The notes below the pieces were generated by a model, which worked only from the letters and a program-made list of their open reading frames with translations, ran no database searches and was not told the origin of the DNA. Position numbers and translations under genes: made by a program. A DNA stretch of 64,000 nucleotides, from positions 1 to 64,000 of the forward strand of contig JAFAPC010000093.1 in NCBI GenBank assembly GCA_019247305.1. The letters run 5' to 3'. Shown one piece after another: positions 43,546 to 51,888 of this stretch (its first letter is position 1; each line of letters begins with the position of its first letter). This DNA comes from Pseudonocardiales bacterium. Lineage in GTDB: Bacteria; Actinomycetota; Actinomycetes; Mycobacteriales; Pseudonocardiaceae.

Positions 43546-43746
43546 ATGAAGATCAAGGAAATCTTCCAGAGCGGCTACCGCGCAAAGGAAGGTTACAGCA
43601 GCTGGGGTGGCTGGGGTCACGGCGGCCACGGCTGGGGTGGTGGCCACGGATGGGGTGGCTGGGGCCACGGCTGGGGTGGCTGGGGTGGTGGCCACCGCTG
43701 GGGTGGCTGGGGCCATTGGGGCAGCTGGGGCGGCTGGGGCTGCTAA
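43546..43746 (+). CDS. Trp/Gly/His-repeat peptide ending in Cys (candidate RiPP precursor)
   Basis: 66 residues. The first 17 (MKIKEIFQSGYRAKEGY) form a charged leader-like part. The remaining 49 contain 12 Trp, 26 Gly and 6 His in repeats such as WGGWGHGWGG, and the last residue is Cys. A very strong purine-rich ribosome binding site (GGAGGGAGAGGAA) precedes the ATG. It has no signal peptide. The ABC exporter starts 191 nt downstream on the same strand, followed by an FAD monooxygenase, which suggests a modified, exported peptide. I know no described family with this composition; other options are a metal-binding or structural peptide. Confidence 0.7.
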   Translation: MKIKEIFQSGYRAKEGYSSWGGWGHGGHGWGGGHGWGGWGHGWGGWGGGHRWGGWGHWGSWGGWGC

Positions 43747-43937
43747 CTAGCCACTCGGCACGTCTAGTCACTCGGCACTTGTGGGCGGTGGCTCTCACCC
43801 GGTCCGCCCGGGTGGGGGTCACCGCCCACGGCAAACAACCCACCAGCCAGGATGAACCCAAGCCCGGAGACGAGCCCAGGTCTAGCAAGAACGGTCTAGA
43901 AAGAACACCGGTCTAGAAAGAACAGAGTGGAGTCGTT

Positions 43938-45797
43938 GTGTGGGGGGTGGTGAGGTCGTTGGTGCGTCCGGCACCGGTCGATGGTGTCGGGAGTTTGGTG
44001 GAGGTGGCTCCGGCGGCGGGTGTGCGGGAGGTGTTCCGCCGGTTTTGGCCGGACGCTCGGCCATTTCGGCGGTGGCTGTGGCTGAGTTTGGTATTGGTTG
44101 TCATCACGCCGCTGGTGGACACTGGGGCGGTCTTGCTGTTCCGGGTGTTGGTCGATCGGGTGTTGGTTCCCCGGGACTTCTCGGCGTTCCCGCTGGTGGC
44201 TGCGGCGTTTGTGGTGGTCACTGTGCTGGTGGGGGCGCTGGCTTTCGCCGGGCAGTACCTGGGGGCGTGGATCGGGGAGCACTTCCTACACCGGATGCGG
44301 ACGAGGGTGTTCGCCCATCTACATACCCTGTCAGTGAGTTTTTTCGATCGCCGTCGCCTGGGTGACCTCCTGTCCCGGTTGACCGGTGATGTGGCGGCGA
44401 TCGAGAATGTGGTGCTCTCCGGGGTCGTCGGGATCGTCGCGAACGTGGTGCGGATCGTGGTGTTCGCCGCAGCGCTGTTCGTCCTGGACTGGCGGTTGGC
44501 GTTGGCGTCGCTGATCGCGGTGCCGGCGTTCTGGGCCACCGCACGGGTCTTTGCCCGCCGGATCAAGATCGCGTCCCAGGAGGTGCGGGCCCGCGCCGGG
44601 TCCATTGCCGTGGTGGCAGAGGAAAGCCTGGGCAACGCCACCCTGATCCAGGCCTACGGCCGCGAAGGCGCCGAGCTGGCGCGCTTCGGCGCCCAGAGCA
44701 TGGGCAGTGTGCACGCCGAGCTGGCCGCCACCCGGGTGGGGGCACTGTTCTCTCCGCTCGTGGACCTGATCCACGTGTTGGGGATCCTCACCATCCTCGG
44801 GGTCGGGATCTGGGAGCTGGCGGCCGGGCACATCAGCTTGGGTGCGCTGCTGGCTTTCCTGGTGTTCCTGGCCCAGATGTACCAGCCCGTGCAAGGCCTC
44901 GGCTCGCTGTCCACCTCCCTGTTCGGCGCCGCCGCGGCCGCCGAGCGGATCATTGAGCTGCTCGACGAGCACCCCACCGTCACCGCCCCGGCACACCCCG
45001 TTGCCCTGGGCCGTCCCCAGGGTGCGCTGCGTCTGGAGCACGTCAGCTTCACCTATCCCGACACCACCACCCCCGTCCTGACCGACATCAACCTCACCGT
45101 GGCACCGGGGCAGACCACTGCCATCGTCGGCGCCAGCGGCGCTGGTAAGACCACCCTGCTCAAACTCCTACTGCGCTTCTATGACCCCACCGCCGGAACC
45201 ATCACCCTGGACGGCACCGACCTCCGCGAGGCGGATCCTGGGCACCTTCGCGCCGCCATCGCCATCGTGCTCCAGGAAACCCTGCTGCTTGATGGCACCA
45301 TTGCCGAGAACATCCTCGCCGGCCGCCCCGATGCCACCCACGAGCAGCTCCTCACCGCTGCCCACGCCGCCGACGCCCACGAGTTCATCACCGCCCTGCC
45401 CGAGGGCTACCACACCCGAGTCGGGCAACGCGGCCGGCTGCTGTCCGGCGGAGAGCGCCAGCGCATCGCCATCGCCCGCGCCATGATCCGCGATGCTCCC
45501 CTGTTGCTGCTCGACGAACCCACCGCCAGCCTTGACGCTCAGGCCACCCAACGCGTTCTCACCCCCCTGCGCCGGCTCATCACCGGCCGCACCACCATCG
45601 TCATTTCCCATAACCTGCTCACCGTCACCGATGCCGACCAGATCATCTACCTGCACCATGGCCGCATCACCGAAACCGGCACCCACGCTCAGCTCCTCGC
45701 CAACAACCACCACTACGCCTACCTTTACCACCTGCATCACCCCCCCACACTCGCCAGCACAGCAACCCCATCCGCAGGGAATGGAGCAGTGACATGA
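43938..45797 (+). CDS. ABC exporter, fused membrane and ATPase domains
   Basis: 619 residues. Six membrane helices lie at about 40-330 (ABC type I exporter fold, MsbA/SpaT-like), then an ATPase: GASGAGKTTLLKLLLRFYDP (Walker A), VLQETLLLDGTI (Q-loop), LLSGGERQRIAIARA (signature), LLLLDEPTASLD (Walker B), VISHN (His switch). No peptidase C39 domain precedes the membrane part, so leader removal would need another enzyme. GTG 43938 has GGAG. Its TGA overlaps the next ATG. Confidence 0.92.
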   Translation: MWGVVRSLVRPAPVDGVGSLVEVAPAAGVREVFRRFWPDARPFRRWLWLSLVLVVITPLVDTGAVLLFRVLVDRVLVPRDFSAFPLVAAAFVVVTVLVGALAFAGQYLGAWIGEHFLHRMRTRVFAHLHTLSVSFFDRRRLGDLLSRLTGDVAAIENVVLSGVVGIVANVVRIVVFAAALFVLDWRLALASLIAVPAFWATARVFARRIKIASQEVRARAGSIAVVAEESLGNATLIQAYGREGAELARFGAQSMGSVHAELAATRVGALFSPLVDLIHVLGILTILGVGIWELAAGHISLGALLAFLVFLAQMYQPVQGLGSLSTSLFGAAAAAERIIELLDEHPTVTAPAHPVALGRPQGALRLEHVSFTYPDTTTPVLTDINLTVAPGQTTAIVGASGAGKTTLLKLLLRFYDPTAGTITLDGTDLREADPGHLRAAIAIVLQETLLLDGTIAENILAGRPDATHEQLLTAAHAADAHEFITALPEGYHTRVGQRGRLLSGGERQRIAIARAMIRDAPLLLLDEPTASLDAQATQRVLTPLRRLITGRTTIVISHNLLTVTDADQIIYLHHGRITETGTHAQLLANNHHYAYLYHLHHPPTLASTATPSAGNGAVT

Positions 45798-47020
45798 GAA
45801 TTGTGTGCATCGGCGGCGGACCGGCCGGGTTGTACTTCGCTATCTCGGCGAAACTGCGCGACGCCGGCCACGACATTACCGTCATTGAACGGGATCCTCC
45901 CGGCGCCACCTACGGCTGGGGTGTGGTGTATTGGGATGACCTACTCGATATCTTGTTCCGCAACGACCCCGACAGCGCCCGGGCGGTGCGTGCCGAATCC
46001 GTCCTGTGGCAGGAACAACGGGTGATCCTGCGCAGTGAGCAGACCGCCTATCTGCCCGGGTACGGCTTCAGCGTGGGCCGCGCGGCCCTGCTCGACATCC
46101 TCGGTCAGCGAGCCGCCGAACTGGGAATCGATCTCCAGTACCGTCGCGAGGTCGAGGACCTCGCCGAGGTGGCCGACGCCGACCTCGTCGTGATCTGCGA
46201 CGGCGCCAACAGCCGGACGCGAACCCGCCACGGCGAGGACTTCGGCGCCCGGGTGGACCTCGGCGGGAACCCCTACATCTGGCTGGGCACCGACAAGGTC
46301 TTTGACAGCTTCACGTTCGCCTTCGAGCACAGCTGCGCCGGGTGGATCTGGTTCCACGCCTACCCCTCCACCGCAGGGACCAGCACCTGCATCGTGGAAT
46401 GCGCCCAGCGCACCTGGCAAGGGCTCGGATTCGACTCGCTCAGCAGCGAAGACAGCGTCCGCCTCTTAGAGAAGATCTTCGAGCACGCCCTCGACGGCCA
46501 CGCGCTGATCAGCCAATCCCGCAGCGAGCCGGCCCGGTGGCTGCGCTTCACCCACGTCACCAACCGCACCTGGTACCACAACAACCTGGTCCTCGTTGGC
46601 GACGCCGCCCACACCACCCACTTCACCCTCGGGTCCGGCACCCGGCTAGCGATGATCGACGCAGTGATGCTCGCCCAGAGCCTCTACCACCACGACGAGC
46701 CGTCCACCGCCCTAGCGGACTATGATCAGCGAGGTCGCGCGGCGCTACGGCAGATCCAAGCCGGAGCACGCACCAGCATGGCCTGGTTCGAACGCGCTGA
46801 CCACTACCTCGACCGGCAAGACGCCGTGGCCTTCGCCTACTCCATGGCAGGTCGCCAAGGAGCCCAGCCACCCTGGCGTTACCAGACACACCTTGCCACC
46901 CAGATCCCCACGGTACGGAAAGCGCTGCGGAGATTCCACACCGCCCGGCGGGGGTACCTCGCGCTCCGACGGGGAGAATCAGCTGCGCATCTCCGACCTG
47001 CCCCACGCACTACGCGATAA
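45794..47020 (+). CDS. FAD-dependent monooxygenase (class A, aromatic-hydroxylase-like)
   Basis: 408 residues: IVCIGGGPAGLYFAISAKL (FAD fold), ATYGWGVVYWDDLLD, DLVVICDGANSRTR (DG motif) and NNLVLVGDAAHTTHFTLGSG (GD motif). The GWGVVYW and HFTLGSGT blocks resemble the N-terminal half of anthraniloyl-CoA monooxygenase and salicylyl-CoA 5-hydroxylase, enzymes that hydroxylate aromatic rings. Coupled by ATGA overlap to the exporter, it is a candidate modifying enzyme for the Trp-rich peptide. Direct evidence for that substrate is absent. Confidence 0.88.
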   Translation: MRIVCIGGGPAGLYFAISAKLRDAGHDITVIERDPPGATYGWGVVYWDDLLDILFRNDPDSARAVRAESVLWQEQRVILRSEQTAYLPGYGFSVGRAALLDILGQRAAELGIDLQYRREVEDLAEVADADLVVICDGANSRTRTRHGEDFGARVDLGGNPYIWLGTDKVFDSFTFAFEHSCAGWIWFHAYPSTAGTSTCIVECAQRTWQGLGFDSLSSEDSVRLLEKIFEHALDGHALISQSRSEPARWLRFTHVTNRTWYHNNLVLVGDAAHTTHFTLGSGTRLAMIDAVMLAQSLYHHDEPSTALADYDQRGRAALRQIQAGARTSMAWFERADHYLDRQDAVAFAYSMAGRQGAQPPWRYQTHLATQIPTVRKALRRFHTARRGYLALRRGESAAHLRPAPRTTR

Positions 47021-47825
47021 GTCGCGGTTTGCACAGCGCCTGGCCGGTCGCCGGCCAGCGGTGTTTCTCGACTATGACGGGACGCTGACGCCTATCGTGG
47101 ACCGACCTGAGGACGCCGTGCTGTCGGAGGGCATGCGAGACGCGGTGCGCCGGCTCGCCGAACGCGCCACGGTGTGCGTGGTCAGTGGTCGGGATCGGCC
47201 CGTCGTCGCCCAGTGGATAGGTATTGACGGCCTGGTCGTAGCGGGCAGTCACGGCTTCGACCTCGGGGATCACCACGACCGCGCGCTGCGCCGCGAGGCG
47301 GCCGCCGGCTTCGAGGACCTGCTCTGCACTGTCACCGACCGGCTGCGCACCGAAGTCGAACCAGTTCAGGGCGCGGTCGTGGAGCCCAAGCGGTTCTCGG
47401 TCGCGGTGCACTACCGGCTCGTTGCCCCGCACGAGCACCAGTACGTCAAAGCCGTGGTGGACACGCTGCTGGCCGACCACCCCGAGCTGCTCAAAATGAC
47501 CCCAGGCAAGATGGTCTACGAGATCCAACCCAAGGTTGACTGGGACAAGGGCAAGGCCGTCCAGTACCTGTGCCACGCCTTAGGTGTCGAAAGCGACGAG
47601 TTCGTGCGAGTGTATCTCGGTGACGACATCACCGATGAGGACGCCTTCCGGGCTCTCAAGGGGGCTCTCCAGGGCCCCCCTGGCGGAGCGCGTCCGGGCA
47701 GCGGCATCGGCATCGTGGTCGCCGATCTCAGCGACCCGGAACAGGCTGGCCGGAGCACCGCCGCGGACTTCATGCTGGAGTCGACCGGGGAGGTGCAGCG
47801 GTTCCTGAACACACTGGCGCGTTGA
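46983..47825 (+). CDS. otsB: Trehalose-6-phosphate phosphatase OtsB
   Basis: HAD-fold enzyme that dephosphorylates trehalose 6-phosphate. Motifs: VFLDYDGTLTPIVDRPEDA, VCVVSGRD, VAGSHGFDL and VYLGDDITDEDAFRAL. The frame opens inside the end of the monooxygenase gene and no ATG, GTG or TTG stands close to the conserved N-terminus; CTG 46983, with GGGGAG six bases before, is the best placed, while TTG 46893 would add 30 residues. The stop overlaps the next gene (TTGA). No otsA is in the window. Confidence 0.85.
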   Translation: MRISDLPHALRDKSRFAQRLAGRRPAVFLDYDGTLTPIVDRPEDAVLSEGMRDAVRRLAERATVCVVSGRDRPVVAQWIGIDGLVVAGSHGFDLGDHHDRALRREAAAGFEDLLCTVTDRLRTEVEPVQGAVVEPKRFSVAVHYRLVAPHEHQYVKAVVDTLLADHPELLKMTPGKMVYEIQPKVDWDKGKAVQYLCHALGVESDEFVRVYLGDDITDEDAFRALKGALQGPPGGARPGSGIGIVVADLSDPEQAGRSTAADFMLESTGEVQRFLNTLAR

Positions 47826-48763
47826 CCATCGGGGTGGACGTCGGTGGTACCAAGGTTGCGGCCGGCGCCGTCGATGAGTGCGGGACGATCGTCGCCACAA
47901 CCTATCGGGACACCCCAGCCGATGATGTGTTGCGGATCGAGAATGCCATCGTCGCCGCCGTCGGGGAGCTCACCAGCAAGTACGACGTCGAGGCGGTCGG
48001 CATCGGAGCGGCTGGTTTCATCGACGCACACCGTTCGACGGTGATGTTCGCCCCGAACCTCGCCTGGCGCGACGAGCCGCTCCAGGCGTCGCTGCAGCGC
48101 CGGCTACGGCTGCCCGTGGTGATTGAGAACGACGCCAACGCCGCCGCATGGGCGGAGGTCCGGTTCGGCGCTGGTCGCGGTGCGGACCACGTGGAGACCG
48201 TCACGGTGGGAACCGTCATCGGGGGCGGCATCGTGGTGAACGGGCAGTTGCTGCGCGGCCAGTTCGGCGCGGCCGCGGAGATCGGCCACCTCACCATCAT
48301 CCCGGACGGCCGGCGCTGCGGATGCGGTCTGCGTGGGTGCTGGGAGCAGTACGCCAGCGGTCGGGCGCTGGTCCGGGAAGCCCATGAGCTCCTGCGCGCC
48401 TCGCCCGAGGGCGCCGGGCACCTGGTGCGACTCGCCGAGGGTCGGCCGGAGAACATCACCGGAGAGATGATCACCCAAGCCGCTGCGGCCGGCGATGCGG
48501 CGGCGTTGCGGTGCTTTGAGGTAGTGGGGATGTGGCTGGGGCGCGGCCTGAGCGGACTGGCCGCGATCCTGGACCCTGCCTTGTTTGTCATCGGTGGTGG
48601 GGTCTCCGCAGCCGGCGAGGTGCTGCGCGCTCCTGCCTCAGCCGCCTTCGCTGCATCCTTGACCGGCCGCGGGCACCGGCCGATAGCCGAGGTGCGGCTC
48701 GCGGAACTGGGTGCCGAGGCCGGCCTCGTCGGTGCCGCCGACCTGGCCCGCCACTCGTCGTAG
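47822..48763 (+). CDS. ROK-family sugar kinase (glucokinase-like)
   Basis: 313 residues: GVDVGGTKVAAGAVDE (phosphate-1 loop), VVIENDANAAAWAEVRFGAG (catalytic ENDAN), GTVIGGGIVVNGQ, and CGCGLRGCWEQYASG, the ROK zinc site. No DNA-binding domain, so a kinase. TTG 47822 overlaps the otsB stop. With OtsB it would handle trehalose and glucose, and these two sit at the end of the peptide-exporter transcript. Confidence 0.9.
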   Translation: MTIGVDVGGTKVAAGAVDECGTIVATTYRDTPADDVLRIENAIVAAVGELTSKYDVEAVGIGAAGFIDAHRSTVMFAPNLAWRDEPLQASLQRRLRLPVVIENDANAAAWAEVRFGAGRGADHVETVTVGTVIGGGIVVNGQLLRGQFGAAAEIGHLTIIPDGRRCGCGLRGCWEQYASGRALVREAHELLRASPEGAGHLVRLAEGRPENITGEMITQAAAAGDAAALRCFEVVGMWLGRGLSGLAAILDPALFVIGGGVSAAGEVLRAPASAAFAASLTGRGHRPIAEVRLAELGAEAGLVGAADLARHSS

Positions 48764-48863
48764 TACTTGGCTCGCCGCGGTGAGCCGGACCATACTGGGT
48801 GGCATAGGCGCGCTCCCCCGCGCTCACGTCTCGGATGAGAACGAGTCGAGCAGGGAGCACGGC

Positions 48864-49184
48864 GTGACGCTCGGGTGGATCGGCGCCCATGGCGGGGAAG
48901 GCATCACCGGCGGCCAGGTGGTGCGTGCTCGAGCGGTATGGATAGACCTCGACGTGGCATTCCCGCTGCCACCCAACCACCGTCGGCGGGTCATCGCCGA
49001 GGGGCTCGACCTCACCGGCCGGGTTCCCGGCATGCTCAAACGCTGGGTCCGTGGCTCACGGGGCGAATGGTACGGCGTGGTGTGGGTCCGGCTCCGCGAC
49101 GGCGCCGGAGACGTCCGGCTGACCCTTGACGACCACCTGATCCCCGCAGCCGCGCTCAGCCTACGGCTGGCTTCCTCGCCGTGA
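48864..49184 (+). CDS. Hypothetical protein, 106 aa
   Basis: GTG 48864 has GGGAG nine bases before. The product (VVRARAVWIDLDVAFPLPPN, EWYGVVWVRLRDGAGDVRLT) is a likely small beta-rich protein, conserved-looking, without a known family. Its 3' end overlaps the convergent UdgX gene by 29 nt. Confidence 0.65.
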   Translation: MTLGWIGAHGGEGITGGQVVRARAVWIDLDVAFPLPPNHRRRVIAEGLDLTGRVPGMLKRWVRGSRGEWYGVVWVRLRDGAGDVRLTLDDHLIPAAALSLRLASSP

Positions 49185-49782
49185 GACCTCGCTGGCCGAT
49201 CCGGTGGGCGGTGCGCCCGGCCAGCTCCAAGTCGGCGACTAGCCCATCGAGCATCTCGGCCTGGCGGTCCTTCGGGCCGCGCAGCACGGCGGAGGGATGG
49301 ATCGTGGCCACCAATGGCAGACCCTGATACTCAAGCACCTCGCCGCGGTGCTGCGTCAGCCGAAACGACGTGCCGAGCAGCGCCTTGGCCGCCGTCGCGC
49401 CCAACATCACCAGCAGGTGCGGACGTATCGAGGCGAGTTCGGCGCGCAGCCAGGGTAGGCACGCCCGGACATGCTCGACTCCGGGTGTGCGATGAATGCG
49501 GACCTTACCCTGACGCCGGAACCGGAAGTGCTTGACCACATTAGTGACATAGACGTCCGCGCGGGTCACCCCGGCCCGCTCCAGAGCCCGCTCGAGTACC
49601 CGGCCAGCTGGCCCGACGAACGGCTCACCCGCGACGTCCTCCCGATCGCCGGGTTGCTCGCCGACCAACACCATCGCGGCATGGGGGTTTCCGGAGCCAA
49701 AGACCGTCTGCGTCGCCTCGGCGTGGAGTTCGCAGGCGGTGCACTGTGCTGCTTGTCGACGCAGCTCGATCAGTTCGGACAT
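49156..49782 (-). CDS. udgX: UdgX-type uracil-DNA glycosylase
   Basis: 208 residues. CTACELHAEATQTVFGSG carries the first two Fe-S cysteines, VGEQPGDREDVAGEPFVGPA is motif A of family 4/5-like UDGs, and VKHFRFRRQGKVRIHRTP contains the UdgX-specific loop with R-I-H, whose His in the mycobacterial enzyme bonds covalently to uracil-DNA. ATIHPSAVLRG is motif B. Acts in repair of deaminated cytosine. ATG 49782 lies 57 nt from the divergent zinc dehydrogenase start. Confidence 0.9.
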   Translation of the reverse strand: MSELIELRRQAAQCTACELHAEATQTVFGSGNPHAAMVLVGEQPGDREDVAGEPFVGPAGRVLERALERAGVTRADVYVTNVVKHFRFRRQGKVRIHRTPGVEHVRACLPWLRAELASIRPHLLVMLGATAAKALLGTSFRLTQHRGEVLEYQGLPLVATIHPSAVLRGPKDRQAEMLDGLVADLELAGRTAHRIGQRGLTARKPAVG

Positions 49783-49839
49783 GCCTGGGAGTACCCGTGC
49801 TCCGCTGCGGGTATGCCCTCGGGTAGAGGAGGCAATGAC

Positions 49840-51024
49840 ATGAAGGCAGTGACATGGCACGGCAAGCGCGACGTCCGCGTCGAGACGGTCCCTGATCCGA
49901 AGATCGAGCATCCGACGGACGCGATTGTGCGGATCACGACCACCGGCATCTGCGGGTCCGACTTGCATCTTTACGAGGTGCTCGGCCCATTTATGGGTGA
50001 GGGCGACATTCTCGGCCACGAGCCGATGGGGATCGTCGAGGAGGTCGGTCACGAGGTTACCGAGATCCGCCCCGGTCAACGCGTGGTGATCCCGTTCAAC
50101 ATCTCCTGCGGAACCTGTTTCATGTGCACGCAGGGACTGCATTCGCAGTGTGAGACGACCCAGGTCCGGGAGCAAGGCATGGGGGCTGCCCTGTTTGGCT
50201 ACACGAAGCTTTACGGTCAGGTGCCCGGCGGGCAGGCGGAGTATCTGAGGGTCCCGTTCGGCAACACGCTGCCGATCGTGGTGCCCGAGGGTCCTGCCGA
50301 CGAGCGGTTCGTCTATCTCTCTGATGTGCTGCCCACCGCATGGCAAGCGGTCGAGTACGCCGCGCTTCCCCCTGGGGGGAGCATCGTCGTGCTGGGTCTC
50401 GGCCCGATCGGTGACATGTCCACCCGGATTGCCCAGCATCGGGGCGCCGGGCGGGTAATCGGCGTCGATCTGGTGCCCGAGCGCCTCGCGCGTGCTCGGC
50501 GCCGTGGCGTCGAGACGCTCGACCTGCGCGAGCACGAGAACGATCTTGCTGAGGTGATCCGGGAGATGACTGAAGGTCGTGGGCCGGACGCGGTCATCGA
50601 CGCCGTCGGGATGGAGGCGCACGGCTCACCCGGCATAAAAATGGCCCAGCAGATGACCGGCGTACTCCCTCAATCGGTGGCGGCGACGCTGATGCAGAAG
50701 GCGGGCGTCGACCGGCTGCACGGCCTCTACTCGGCGATAGACATCGTGCGGCGGGGCGGCACGATCTCCGTGATCGGGGTCTACGGCGGCATGGTTGACC
50801 CGCTGCCGATGTTGACGATTTTCGACAAGCAGCTCCAGATACGGATGGGACAGGCCAACGTCAAACGGTGGGTCGGCGACATTCTGCCGTTGCTCACCGA
50901 TGGCGACCCGCTAGGCGTGGAAGGCTTCGCCACCCACAAGCTTCCGCTGAGCAAGGCACCAGAGGCCTATGAGATGTTCCAGAAAAAGACCGACGGAGCC
51001 ATCAAGGTCCTGCTCAAACCGTAG
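49840..51024 (+). CDS. Zinc-dependent alcohol dehydrogenase (formaldehyde-dehydrogenase-like)
   Basis: 394 residues of the MDR family. GICGSDLHLYEV (catalytic Cys), GHEPMGIVEEVG (catalytic His/Glu region), a structural zinc site CGTCFMCTQGLHSQC, and VVLGLGPIGDMSTRIAQHRG (NAD fold). It resembles glutathione-independent formaldehyde dehydrogenases. ATG 49840 has GAGGAGG upstream. A hairpin about 100 nt after the stop probably ends transcription. Confidence 0.9.
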   Translation: MKAVTWHGKRDVRVETVPDPKIEHPTDAIVRITTTGICGSDLHLYEVLGPFMGEGDILGHEPMGIVEEVGHEVTEIRPGQRVVIPFNISCGTCFMCTQGLHSQCETTQVREQGMGAALFGYTKLYGQVPGGQAEYLRVPFGNTLPIVVPEGPADERFVYLSDVLPTAWQAVEYAALPPGGSIVVLGLGPIGDMSTRIAQHRGAGRVIGVDLVPERLARARRRGVETLDLREHENDLAEVIREMTEGRGPDAVIDAVGMEAHGSPGIKMAQQMTGVLPQSVAATLMQKAGVDRLHGLYSAIDIVRRGGTISVIGVYGGMVDPLPMLTIFDKQLQIRMGQANVKRWVGDILPLLTDGDPLGVEGFATHKLPLSKAPEAYEMFQKKTDGAIKVLLKP

Positions 51025-51123
51025 GTCTGCGCAGCAAGCGCAGGAGTTCGCGGCAGGCGGGTTCGGCTCTCCCCGTCGGTGAAACCGGGGACTTTGGCGC
51101 GGGGACCGGGGTGGCCTGGGGAC

Positions 51124-51147
51124 GGGAGGGCGCTGCGACGCCCTCCC
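51124..51147 (+). terminator. 9-bp hairpin after the zinc dehydrogenase gene
   Basis: GGGAGGGCG (51124-51132) pairs with CGCCCTCCC (51139-51147). No U-tract. Confidence 0.5.
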
Positions 51148-51540
51148 CGAACGGGTGGTCCTTCGGCTACCCGGACGGCCGCAAACCCCCAAGACCGCGA
51201 GCGCCAAGAGCACTGGCTGTCAACAGTGTCACCTGGAAAAACACCCACGTCTGCTGCGCTGCGTGACGATGCCAGGACAGTACCTCCGTTCGGGTGACGG
51301 CGAGGCCACCCCTCTTGCATCACCCACAGTGATCCGTACGGTCAATATCGTCCTGTGCGAAGGGGCCACTTGGTGCAGGAATCCGGACCCGGCGCGCAGA
51401 GCCCTGTCCCTCGGGACCGGATACTGCAACCTCACCCTGAAACGGGACAGGGGCGCACGATGGCGTCACGTGAGGCGGGATAGCGACCCCGCTCATGGAT
51501 CACGCTCATCAGTCGCGTGCGCGTTTCGCGGAGAGCGGAC
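51148..51540. other. Long leader region before the Rpf-like gene
   Basis: No coding sequence supported. Rpf genes in actinobacteria often carry a c-di-AMP riboswitch in their leader. Here I find G-rich stretches and GGAATCC around 51370-51390, but not the conserved core, so I do not call it. Confidence 0.4.
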
Positions 51541-51888
51541 ATGGCACGGACCTCCCGATTACTCGCACGGTTTGGTATCACCGCAGCCACAGTGACGATG
51601 TCCTTGGTGTTTGCGGCACCAGCTCAGGCGCGCCCGGCGCGTCAGGATCGGTGGGATATCTTGGCACGGTGCGAGAGCAGCGGTAACTGGAACGCCAACA
51701 CCGGCAATGGCTACTATGGTGGGCTACAGTTCAGCGGCAGGACGTGGCATTCCTACGGCGGAGGGGCCTATGCCGGCACTCCCAACCACGCCACCCGGGC
51801 CCAGCAGATCGCCATCGCCGAGAAGGTGCTCCGCGCGCAGGGGTGGAAGGCCTGGCCAGCCTGCTCTAGAAGGGCCGGGGTTCATTGA
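51541..51888 (+). CDS. Rpf-like secreted transglycosylase
   Basis: 115 residues. A signal peptide (SRLLARFGITAATVTMSLVF, cleavage near AQA) precedes an Rpf domain: DRWDILARCESSGNWNANTG with the catalytic Glu in C-E-S, GYYGGLQFSGRTWHSYGG and the late WPACSRR Cys. Rpf proteins cleave peptidoglycan and promote regrowth from dormancy. It lacks the LysM or G5 domains of larger Rpfs. The stop overlaps the start of the peptide transporter gene. Confidence 0.9.
   Translation: MARTSRLLARFGITAATVTMSLVFAAPAQARPARQDRWDILARCESSGNWNANTGNGYYGGLQFSGRTWHSYGGGAYAGTPNHATRAQQIAIAEKVLRAQGWKAWPACSRRAGVH

Noticed and set aside
43264-43716. Minus-strand frame opposite the Trp-rich peptide gene
   Set aside because: Its Thr/Pro/Ala repeats are the complement of the peptide's repeat, and it lacks a ribosome binding site.
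51148-51540. c-di-AMP riboswitch before the Rpf-like gene
   Set aside because: Expected from actinobacterial rpf genes, but the conserved sequence blocks cannot be found by eye.
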